Shown one piece after another: positions 8,426 to 14,588 of a stretch of DNA of 64,000 bases. Origin of the DNA: Streptomyces sp. BV286 (GTDB lineage: Bacteria; Actinomycetota; Actinomycetes; Streptomycetales; Streptomycetaceae); contig NZ_JAHRIB010000174.1 in NCBI RefSeq assembly GCF_019090165.1, positions 62,001-126,000 of the forward strand, written 5' to 3'. The first letter of the stretch is position 1, and each line of letters starts with the position of its first letter. Both the position numbers and the translations under genes were made by a program. Below the pieces are notes generated by a model. The model saw nothing but the letters and a program-made list of their open reading frames with translations. It was not told the DNA's origin and searched no databases.

Positions 8426-8460
8426 CAATTATCTGTCCATGGAAGATGATTCTTCGGAAG
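8426..8460 (+). promoter_or_regulatory. Promoter/operator of the MarR gene
   Basis: CAATTATCT (8426-8434) supplies a plausible -10 hexamer TTATCT in otherwise GC-rich DNA. It is followed by TCCATGGAAG (8436-8445) and the perfect inverted repeat GAAGA-TGAT-TCTTC (8442-8455). GGAAG at 8456-8460 is the ribosome site for the ATG at 8468. Essentially the same elements recur at 10617-10645, in front of the VOC gene group. Confidence 0.55.
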
Positions 8461-8467
8461 ATGAGTG

Positions 8468-8980
8468 ATGGCTGACGCTGACCTGAAGCTGCTGTACCGG
8501 GAGCTGGTCTCTCTGGAGATCGAGCTGTGGGACGGCATCGAGGGGCGGTTGAGGGCCGAGTACGACCTGCCGCTGACCTCGTTCGAGGTGCTGCACCTGC
8601 TGCTGCAGCGGCCCGGACGGCGCATCCAGGACATCGCGGAGAAGTTCTCGATCACGGTGGGCGGCACCAGCAAGGTGGTCGATCGCCTGGAGGCGGCAGG
8701 CCTGTGTGAGCGGCGGGCCAATCCGAACGACCGCCGTTCCTCGATCGTCGAGCTGACATCCGAGGGGCGGAAGCTGGTGAGCGGGGCGCTGAAGGTCTTC
8801 GAGGAGGAGCTGGAACTGCGGATCGGGTCGGTGATCACCGAGCAGTCCGTCCGCGAGGTGACCGCGGTCCTCAGCACGCTGCGGGCAGCCGGACGCACCC
8901 TGGACGCGGAGCGGAGGGCCTCACGCACACCGGTACCGGCCGGGCGGGCGTCGAAGCAGCCCGGCCGACCTGCGACGTGA
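8468..8980 (+). CDS. MarR-family transcriptional regulator
   Basis: A 170-residue winged-helix protein. The DNA-binding core includes LTSFEVLHLLLQRPGRRIQD, KFSITVGGTSKVVDRLEAAG and wing NPNDRRSSIVELTSEGRKL; the C-terminus is basic and low-complexity. The start is the ATG at 8468 with GGAAG seven bases upstream; an in-frame GTG at 8465 is less likely. MarR proteins bind palindromes as dimers and release them on ligand or oxidant binding. A shared operator-like element here and at 10617-10645 suggests autoregulation plus control of the nearby VOC gene group. Confidence 0.9.
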   Translation: MADADLKLLYRELVSLEIELWDGIEGRLRAEYDLPLTSFEVLHLLLQRPGRRIQDIAEKFSITVGGTSKVVDRLEAAGLCERRANPNDRRSSIVELTSEGRKLVSGALKVFEEELELRIGSVITEQSVREVTAVLSTLRAAGRTLDAERRASRTPVPAGRASKQPGRPAT

Positions 8981-9010
8981 AACGTGACGGGTCGGCCGTG
9001 CCGGTGGGTC

Positions 9011-9055
9011 GACAGGCCGGGGCCGGACGAACACGGTCCCCGGCCCCGGCCTGTC
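9011..9055. terminator. Bidirectional terminator between MarR and PPOX genes
   Basis: A perfect 16-bp stem: GACAGGCCGGGGCCGG at 9011-9026 pairs with CCGGCCCCGGCCTGTC at 9040-9055 around 13 bases. It is centred between convergent genes ending at 8980 (+) and 9066 (-). Confidence 0.85.
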
Positions 9056-9065
9056 AGTTCACGAC

Positions 9066-9491
9066 TCAGTCGGCGATGCCGGCGAAGGCGATGACTTTGT
9101 CGATACGGCCGCGGACGAGGAGGTTGCCGGGGCCGCCGTTGCGTGCGGCGTACTCCTCGGCGCGGCCGTCGCCCATGTAGCGGGCGCCGAGGAGTCCGCC
9201 CCAGCGCAGCATGTCGTCGGGGGCCTCGGAGATCTCCGCGCGTCCGTGAAGCAGGACGAATGCGTACGGTGGCCGGTCCTCGTCGACGCAGAGGACGAAC
9301 CGCCCGTCACGGGCGAGGTTGCGGCCTTTGACCCCGCTCTTCTCGGTGGTGAGCACGACGTCGTCGCCGTCGAGGAGAAACCACACCGGTGTCACGTGAG
9401 GGCTGCCGTCGGCGCGGACGGTGGACAGCTTGCCGGTGCGAGTGCCGTGCGTGGCGAAGGCCCGCCACTGCTGCTCGGTCATCTTCCGCAT
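9066..9491 (-). CDS. PPOX-class F420/FMN-binding oxidoreductase
   Basis: A 141-residue split-barrel flavoprotein of the pyridoxamine-phosphate-oxidase-like class: GKLSTVRADGSPHVTPVWFLLDG, DDVVLTTEKSGVKGRNLARDGR, VLCVDEDRPPYAFVLLHGRAEI and LGARYMG. Many actinobacterial members use F420H2, so an F420-dependent reductase is likely, but cofactor and substrate are inferred. It follows the NTF2-like gene on the same strand, but a strong hairpin (9528-9558) lies between them, so it may be expressed at a lower level or separately. Confidence 0.88.
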   Translation of the reverse strand: MRKMTEQQWRAFATHGTRTGKLSTVRADGSPHVTPVWFLLDGDDVVLTTEKSGVKGRNLARDGRFVLCVDEDRPPYAFVLLHGRAEISEAPDDMLRWGGLLGARYMGDGRAEEYAARNGGPGNLLVRGRIDKVIAFAGIAD

Positions 9492-9527
9492 GGGGGTGCC
9501 TTTCGCATGTGTACGGCCTGACTTGTA

Positions 9528-9558
9528 GGTGTCCGGGGCCGACTCGGCCCCGGACACC
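9528..9558. terminator. Hairpin between NTF2-like and PPOX genes
   Basis: GGTGTCCGGGGCC (9528-9540) and GGCCCCGGACACC (9546-9558) form a perfect 13-bp stem with a five-base loop, eight bases after the NTF2-like stop codon. It is likely a terminator or mRNA-stabilising hairpin. Confidence 0.75.
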
Positions 9559-9565
9559 CTTGGGG

Positions 9566-9958
9566 TCAGCCCCAGAAGGCGTCCTCGGTGGCCGGGTCCT
9601 CGGAGAAGAGCCACATCTCGGTGATCCTGCCGTCTGCGATGCGCAGGAGGTCGACGCCGTTCATGCTCATCGACGCGTTGTCGCGACGGCCGCTGAAGCG
9701 GATGGTGGCGCTGACCAGGTCGCCGTTGGCCATGAGTGTGTGGATCGTGTCGATGGCGAAGCTGCCCTGGCTGGCTTCCATCATCCCGCCGAGCATCTGG
9801 AAGACGGCGCCCTGGCCCTTGTGCTCGCCGGAGAACTGGTTGGCGCCCGGCTGGTGCCAGACGATCCCCTCGTCGAGGAGTCCGCCGAGGGTGGCCATGT
9901 CTCCCGTCTGCACGGCTTGGAAGTAGGTGCGGGCGATGTCGATGTTGGCGCTGGTCAT
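9566..9958 (-). CDS. SnoaL/NTF2-like (ketosteroid-isomerase fold) protein
   Basis: A 130-residue protein with the cone-shaped NTF2-like signature: DIARTYFQAVQTGDMATLGG, LLDEGIVWHQPGANQFSGEHKG, DLVSATIRFSGR, and the ending DGRITEMWLFSEDP. Such proteins are isomerases, hydrolases or ligand binders; nothing shows a specific reaction. The start at 9958 was chosen because the family fold begins there; the longer open frame to 10489 runs antisense-like over the VOC gene. It is the middle gene of the VOC/NTF2/PPOX group. Confidence 0.88.
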   Translation of the reverse strand: MTSANIDIARTYFQAVQTGDMATLGGLLDEGIVWHQPGANQFSGEHKGQGAVFQMLGGMMEASQGSFAIDTIHTLMANGDLVSATIRFSGRRDNASMSMNGVDLLRIADGRITEMWLFSEDPATEDAFWG

Positions 9959-10083
9959 GTCTTTGGCTCCTTGGGTTCTTGCGCGGGGCGTACGGCCGTA
10001 CGGCGAAGTCGAGGTCGTCGCGAGGCAGGCTTCGGTGAGCCTCCAGGCGGTGAACGGGGGAGATACGGCTCTGCGGGAACCGG

Positions 10084-10464
10084 TCAGGCGGCGGGCGCGG
10101 AGAAGACGCCGAAGTGGTTGCCGGCAGTGTCCTGCAGTCGGGCGAAGGTGAAGCCCGCAGCATCGGAGACCGGCTCCATGAGGACCTCGGCGCCGAGGTC
10201 CTGGCCGTGTTTGACGGTCGCGGCGACGTCCTGGACAAGGACGTAGAAGACCGCGTAGTTGGGGAAGCCACCCTCCGACTCCCAAACACCGCCCGCCGGC
10301 TGCTGGGCGCCCGGCGTCATCACCGAGTGATAGGTGACCCCTGGGGTGTTGGTGTTGAGGACGTACTTCCAGTCGAAGAGCTCGCCGTAGAACTCCTTGA
10401 CCTTCTCCGGCTGGTCGGTGCCGAACTCGAACCAGGCGACCGAGTTGAAGGCGGGAACGGACAT
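10084..10464 (-). CDS. VOC-family (glyoxalase-like) protein
   Basis: About 126 residues from the ATG at 10464, which has AGGAG at good spacing; a GTG at 10473 is too close to it. Vicinal-oxygen-chelate features: SVAWFEFGTDQPEKVKEFYG, LFDWKYV, YAVFYVLVQDVAATVKHGQD, LGAEVLMEPV, and the ending DTAGNHFGVFSAP. Metal ligands are not obvious, so it may be a binding or resistance protein rather than a dioxygenase. First gene of the minus-strand group, about 150 bases after the MarR-type operator at 10617-10645. Confidence 0.88.
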   Translation of the reverse strand: MSVPAFNSVAWFEFGTDQPEKVKEFYGELFDWKYVLNTNTPGVTYHSVMTPGAQQPAGGVWESEGGFPNYAVFYVLVQDVAATVKHGQDLGAEVLMEPVSDAAGFTFARLQDTAGNHFGVFSAPAA

Positions 10465-10616
10465 GGCACTCACTCCTTAGGCCCCGCAAGGCAAGACTTG
10501 TGACTCTCCGTGGCAGGTTGAATCCCGGTGGTCACCGCATCCCGCGGCGGGGCACCTTGCGGGAATCGGCGCAGATGAGCGATGCATCGGCTCGGCGTCC
10601 AGCAAACCATTTCCAT

Positions 10617-10645
10617 TCCATGGAAGCAACTTCCTTAGATTATTG
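10617..10645 (-). promoter_or_regulatory. Second MarR-type operator, before the VOC gene group
   Basis: TCCATGGAAG (10617-10626) is identical to the sequence at the marR promoter. The perfect repeat GGAAG-CAA-CTTCC (10622-10634) is followed on the minus strand by CAATAATCT (10637-10645), the counterpart of CAATTATCT at the marR gene. The spacing of the AT-rich -10-like block and the GGAAG element is similar in both, read in opposite directions. The site lies between divergent VOC (-) and radical SAM (+) genes. Confidence 0.55.
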
Positions 10646-10747
10646 TTCCACGGGTATGGGTTCGATGGTCCTCAGCCGTCCGAACCATGGACACCACAGG
10701 AGCCCGGCGGCTCGGAAGAGGGGCGGCCGGGTCGGAAGGAAGAGGTC

Positions 10748-11629
10748 ATGGAGCCGGTCGAGATCGAGGCGAAAACCCTGATCCAGAAGTCGAAGACCCC
10801 GTCGAACGACTACGTGATCAACCCCTACACCGGTTGCGTGCTGGGCTGCGCCTACTGCTTCGCCAGCTTCGCCGGGCGGCAGTTCGGCCGGTCGGTGACG
10901 GAGTGGGGTGACTACCTGTACGTGAAGAAGAACGCGGTCGAACTCGCCCGCAAGGAACTGGCGAAGATGCCTGAGAGCAGGCGGCGGGGCACGATGCTGC
11001 TCAGCTCGGTCACCGACCCCTACCAGGGGCACGAGACGAAGTACCGGCTGACCCGTGGCATCCTGCGCGAACTGAAGGCGGTCGAGTACCCGGGCCTGGT
11101 GCGCATCCTCACCAAGTCACCCGTCGTCACTCGCGACATCGACCTGCTCGCCGGCCTGCCCCGCGCCGAGGTCGGCATGACCGTGACCACCACCGACGAC
11201 AAGGTCAGCCGCTGGCTGGAGGTACGCGCCCCACTCGCGTCCCGTCGCCTGCGCACCCTGGCCGAACTCGCCGAGGCAGGCATACCCACCTACGCCTTCG
11301 TCGGCCCGCTCCTGCCCCACTTCGCCACCCAGCCCGAGCTTCTGGACGACCTCTTCGGCCGACTCGTCGACGCGGGCGTGCGTGAGGTGTTCATGGAGCA
11401 CATCAACCTCAAGCGGTACATCCGCGAGCGCATGGACCAGGTCCTCGCGGGCGAGCCCGAGGACGTCCGGGAGGCGTACCTCCAGGCGCGGACGAAGGAA
11501 CACCGCGAGCAGCTCGACGCGATCGTGGCGGAACTGCTCGACAAACACGGTCTGCGGCTGCGCTTCGAGGAGGTCGTCCACCACGACGACAACGACTCTC
11601 TGCGGCAGAGGCTCGCGTCCTCGGAGTGA
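10748..11629 (+). CDS. Radical SAM protein, spore-photoproduct-lyase-like (Rv2578c type)
   Basis: A 293-residue radical SAM protein. INPYTGCVLGCAYCFASFAG carries the CxxxCxxC iron-sulfur motif; LLSSVTDPYQGHETKYRLTR and LVRILTKSPVVTRDIDLLAG follow, typical of SPL-like proteins. These bind a 4Fe-4S cluster and cleave S-adenosylmethionine; in this subfamily the substrate is generally unknown and may be nucleic acid. The ATG at 10748 has a GGAAGAGG-like site upstream. Divergent from the VOC gene group, so the MarR-type operator might influence it too. Confidence 0.85.
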   Translation: MEPVEIEAKTLIQKSKTPSNDYVINPYTGCVLGCAYCFASFAGRQFGRSVTEWGDYLYVKKNAVELARKELAKMPESRRRGTMLLSSVTDPYQGHETKYRLTRGILRELKAVEYPGLVRILTKSPVVTRDIDLLAGLPRAEVGMTVTTTDDKVSRWLEVRAPLASRRLRTLAELAEAGIPTYAFVGPLLPHFATQPELLDDLFGRLVDAGVREVFMEHINLKRYIRERMDQVLAGEPEDVREAYLQARTKEHREQLDAIVAELLDKHGLRLRFEEVVHHDDNDSLRQRLASSE

Positions 11630-11660
11630 CCGCGTCCGCGCCGCCGGGCCTGGGACCGCG

Positions 11661-11996
11661 TCACGCGGTGACGTCGGCCTCGGGATCCGGCACCGCCATG
11701 GCCCAGGTGCCCATGGCGTCCAAGACGTCGCGCAACCCCTCACCGAGAGGGGTCAGCGCGTACTCGACGCGCGGCGGGATCTCCGCGTAGGTCGTGCGGG
11801 TGACGATGCCGTGCCGCTCGAACTGGCGCAGCCGGCTGGTCAGGGTGTGCGGACTGATGCCGGGCAGGGCCTCGCGCAGCCGGGTGAAACGGTGGGGTCC
11901 GTGCAGCAGTTCGCGCACGATCAGCGTGGCCCACGGGCCGTTGAGCAGCGTGAGGAACCGGGCGACGCCGCACTCGGGGAGACAGGGATCGGTCAC
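11661..11996 (-). CDS. HxlR-family winged-helix regulator
   Basis: HxlR signature: CGVARFLTLLNGPWATLIVRE, LLHGPHRFTRLREALPGISP, HTLTSRLRQFERHGIVTRTT, and the wing EIPPRVEYALTPLG. The N-terminal Cys pair (CLPEC) could sense oxidants or aldehydes as in some HxlR/YodB proteins; that is inference. The GTG at 11996 is chosen because longer starts (12041, 12050) would place the palindrome at 12021-12035 inside the gene; the start remains uncertain. Divergent from the NmrA-like gene, which it probably regulates. Confidence 0.87.
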   Translation of the reverse strand: MTDPCLPECGVARFLTLLNGPWATLIVRELLHGPHRFTRLREALPGISPHTLTSRLRQFERHGIVTRTTYAEIPPRVEYALTPLGEGLRDVLDAMGTWAMAVPDPEADVTA

Positions 11997-12020
11997 AGTT
12001 TTGACCGTACCCCAATAGTG

Positions 12021-12035
12021 CAGTTGATGTAACTG
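12021..12035. promoter_or_regulatory. Palindromic candidate HxlR operator
   Basis: CAGTT-GATGT-AACTG is a perfect inverted repeat between the divergent HxlR and NmrA-like genes, flanked farther out by GTGCA and TGCAC. Position and arm size suit a dimeric HxlR protein repressing both promoters. Confidence 0.45.
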
Positions 12036-12061
12036 ATGCATCCCATGCACTAATGGCGCCC

Positions 12062-12907
12062 ATGACCTACGTGATTCACGGCGCCACCGGCGCCCAGGGT
12101 GCCCCCGTCGTCTCCGCTCTCGCCGCCGCGGGCAAGTCCGTGACCGCCCTGACCCGAACCGCCGATGCAGCCGTGGACGGCGCGCAGCGCGTCGTTGCCG
12201 CCGGCTACGGCTCCACGGCCGAACTGACTGAGGCGTACCGCGGCGCTGACGGAGTGTTCGTCCACCTGCCGGTGGTCTCCGAAGAGGACCGCGTGACCTA
12301 TGCGCGCAACATCGTCGCTGCGGTCCGCGCGGCCCGTCCGGCCCGGGTGGTGTTCTCGACCAGCGGCGCCCCGATCGACCCGGAAACCGGTGGCGCGGCC
12401 GCGGTACTGGCCGACGGTCTGGCGGGCAGCGGGGTGTCCCATGCGGTGATCGCGCCCACGTTCTACCTCGAGAACCTGCTCATGCCGTACGTCCTCGACG
12501 CGGTCCGTGAACGAGGCGTGCTGCCCTACCCGATCCGTGTCGACTTCCCAGCCTCCTGGGCCTCGCACCTGGACATAGCCGATGCCGTCGCCGCCCTGTT
12601 CGACCGCCCGGACATCACCGGTGTGATCTCCGTCGGCCAGTACCCGGCGATCACCGGGCCGGACCTGGCCGAGGCGTTCGGCGCCCGCTTCGGCAAGGAC
12701 GTGGTCTTCGAGCAGATCACCCCCGAGCAGTTCCGCAGCTCTGTCGCACCGTTGTTGGGGGAGGGCCCCGCCGCCGACGTCGCCGGGTTCTACGCGGCCG
12801 TGAGCACACTTCCGCACCGCTCGATCGCACTCGAGGAATCCGCCCAGAAGCTGCTCGGCATCACCCCTCGCACCACCGGGCAGTGGCTGACCGACATCGG
12901 CCTCTGA
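12062..12907 (+). CDS. NmrA-like NAD(P)-binding oxidoreductase
   Basis: About 281 residues. The Rossmann start is MTYVIHGATGAQGAPVVSAL, with HLPVVSEEDRVTYARNIVAA, ARVVFSTSGAP, VIAPTFYLENLL and DIADAVAALFDR. It fits atypical SDR/NmrA-type NAD(P)H-binding quinone reductases or redox sensors. The start at 12062 is placed at the conserved fold; an ATG three codons earlier (12053) is also possible. There is no clear ribosome site, so a leaderless transcript may be used. Partnered with the divergent HxlR gene, a common pair in actinomycetes. Confidence 0.87.
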   Translation: MTYVIHGATGAQGAPVVSALAAAGKSVTALTRTADAAVDGAQRVVAAGYGSTAELTEAYRGADGVFVHLPVVSEEDRVTYARNIVAAVRAARPARVVFSTSGAPIDPETGGAAAVLADGLAGSGVSHAVIAPTFYLENLLMPYVLDAVRERGVLPYPIRVDFPASWASHLDIADAVAALFDRPDITGVISVGQYPAITGPDLAEAFGARFGKDVVFEQITPEQFRSSVAPLLGEGPAADVAGFYAAVSTLPHRSIALEESAQKLLGITPRTTGQWLTDIGL

Positions 12908-13002
12908 CGGGTCAGCACACCTTGGCTCTTCCGAGGGCGGAGCCTGCATCAGCCGTGGGTTCGGTGACTGCGGGTTCAAGGGTGTTACTCACGTCACATC
13001 AG

Positions 13003-13035
13003 CTTGAACCTGACATTGATGTCAAGAACTAGCTT
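13003..13035 (+). promoter_or_regulatory. MerR-type long-spacer promoter
   Basis: TTGAAC (13004-13009) and TAGCTT (13030-13035) are plausible -35 and -10 boxes separated by 20 bases, longer than normal. The palindrome TGACAT-TG-ATGTCA (13011-13024) fills the spacer, and CTTGA/TCAAG arms lie at 13003-13007 and 13022-13026. An operator in an over-long spacer is the classical MerR-activator layout. Confidence 0.55.
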
Positions 13036-13086
13036 GGCGATGTCCCCGCCGAACACCGGACGAGGACGTTGCGAAAGGAATTCTTG

Positions 13087-14013
13087 ATGAGTACAGCCCT
13101 GGGGTATCGCACCTTCGGTAGCGCCGACGTCCACGAGTTCTTCGATCGGCCCGTTCCGTCACCCGGTCCTCTCGAAGTCCTCGTGCGCGTCGCGGCAGCG
13201 GGAGTCAACCCGCTCGATCACCTGCTCCGGTCCGGACACATCCAGGAGTTGAACGGCCATGTGCCCTTTCCGCAGGTCCTGGGAATGGAGGCGGCAGGCA
13301 CCGTCCTTGCGGTGGGGGACGATGTGACTGACCTGGCCGTCGGCGACCGGGTCACCGGATTCGCCCTGACCGGTGCCGGCACGTACGCAACGACGACTCT
13401 GCTGCTCGCCGAGTCCACGGCCCGCATACCCGACACACTCTCGGAGACCTGGGCCGCGACCATCCCCGTCGCAGGCACCACCGCGCTCGACGTCCTGGAC
13501 CAACTCGCCTTGCCCGCCGGGGCGTCGCTGCTCGTGAACGGCATCGGCGGCGGTGTCGGAATCGCCCTTGCCCAGATCGCACGGGACCGTGGTCTGGTCG
13601 TGGTCGGCACCGGCAGTGCGGCCAAGCGGGATCGTGCGACGGCCACCGGTGCAGCCTTCGTCGAGTACACCGCAGGCGATGTCGTGGCCCAGCTCCGCAT
13701 GCGGGCCCCGGACGGCTTCGACGCCGTCGTCGACACGGTCGGCGGAGATTCCCTGCGGAGCGTCGCCCCACTGGTTGCCAGGCCGGACGCACTCGTTTCG
13801 GTAGGGGACCCGTCGGTCAGCGAGCTCGGCGGAGCGATGGTCCACCGCCGTCTCGACCGGAGCAGTCTCGAGCGTGTCGCCGAACTGATGGCCGCCGGGC
13901 GACTCGATCCCAACATCACGGCGACCTATCCTCTGGCGCGGGCGGAGGAGGCGCTGGCGCTCGTCGAGTCGGGCCACGCGTCGGGCAAGCTCGTCATCGA
14001 CATGCGACTCTGA
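13087..14013 (+). CDS. Zinc-less MDR-family NADPH:quinone-type oxidoreductase
   Basis: A 308-residue medium-chain dehydrogenase/reductase: GYRTFGSADVHEFFDRPVP, VAAAGVNPLDHLLRSG, VLGMEAAGTVLAVGDDV, nucleotide-binding LLVNGIGGGVGIALAQIARD and FDAVVDTVGG. Catalytic zinc-binding cysteines are absent, as in quinone-reductase-like members. The ATG at 13087 has AAAGGA eight bases upstream. It ends two bases from the convergent MerR gene, and its promoter has the MerR-type long spacer, so it is the likely target of that regulator. Confidence 0.9.
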   Translation: MSTALGYRTFGSADVHEFFDRPVPSPGPLEVLVRVAAAGVNPLDHLLRSGHIQELNGHVPFPQVLGMEAAGTVLAVGDDVTDLAVGDRVTGFALTGAGTYATTTLLLAESTARIPDTLSETWAATIPVAGTTALDVLDQLALPAGASLLVNGIGGGVGIALAQIARDRGLVVVGTGSAAKRDRATATGAAFVEYTAGDVVAQLRMRAPDGFDAVVDTVGGDSLRSVAPLVARPDALVSVGDPSVSELGGAMVHRRLDRSSLERVAELMAAGRLDPNITATYPLARAEEALALVESGHASGKLVIDMRL

Positions 14014-14015
14014 AC

Positions 14016-14423
14016 TCACGCTTCGCAGTGATGACCGTCCCCGGTGGGAACGGCACCGGCCCGGCCCGCGCCGAGCCGGTGCCGGGTGTTCACTTCGATC
14101 ACGGCATTGAGGGAGTCCCGGGTCTCGACGAGTCGAGCGATGTCGGCGGTCAGGCGGTCCCGTTCTTTGACCATCGTTTCGAACGCATCCTCGTGAACGT
14201 CGGCGTCGTCGCTGTCCACACAGGGCAGCAACTGGGCGATCACCTTGCTCCCCAGTCCCGCGTCGAACAGCCGCCGGATGAGATGGACCCGCGCGACCTC
14301 GGTCGCGGCGTAGTGCCGCTGCCCGCCGCCGGATCGTGCGCTGTGGATGAGACCCTGCTGCTCGTAGTACCGCAGTGATCGGGCGCTGGCACCCGTCAGC
14401 CGGGCCACTTCTCCGATCCGCAT
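14016..14423 (-). CDS. MerR-family transcriptional regulator
   Basis: About 135 residues from the ATG at 14423, where the MerR consensus begins (MRIGEVARLTGASARSLRYY, then EQQGLIHSARSGGGQRHY). A dimerisation helix follows, with LFDAGLGSKVIAQLLPCVDS and VKERDRLTADIARL. Starts at 14429 and 14477 are possible but precede the conserved domain. The single Cys in LPCVDS could be a sensor, but no thiol cluster or metal site is clear. Convergent with the MDR oxidoreductase, whose promoter carries a MerR-like site. Confidence 0.9.
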   Translation of the reverse strand: MRIGEVARLTGASARSLRYYEQQGLIHSARSGGGQRHYAATEVARVHLIRRLFDAGLGSKVIAQLLPCVDSDDADVHEDAFETMVKERDRLTADIARLVETRDSLNAVIEVNTRHRLGAGRAGAVPTGDGHHCEA

Positions 14424-14588
14424 GGTCACAGGGGGAGATGTCAAAGTCACGACACGCGCCTCCCGCACCTCAGCCAATTCCGCATGGCTACAGCTTAGTC
14501 AGCGCGTGGCCGAGGGTATCTCCGGGACGGGTCTGCTCTATGACGCACCGCTCTCATCTCCGCCGGTTGTGCTCAGCTCCCCTGGGTC

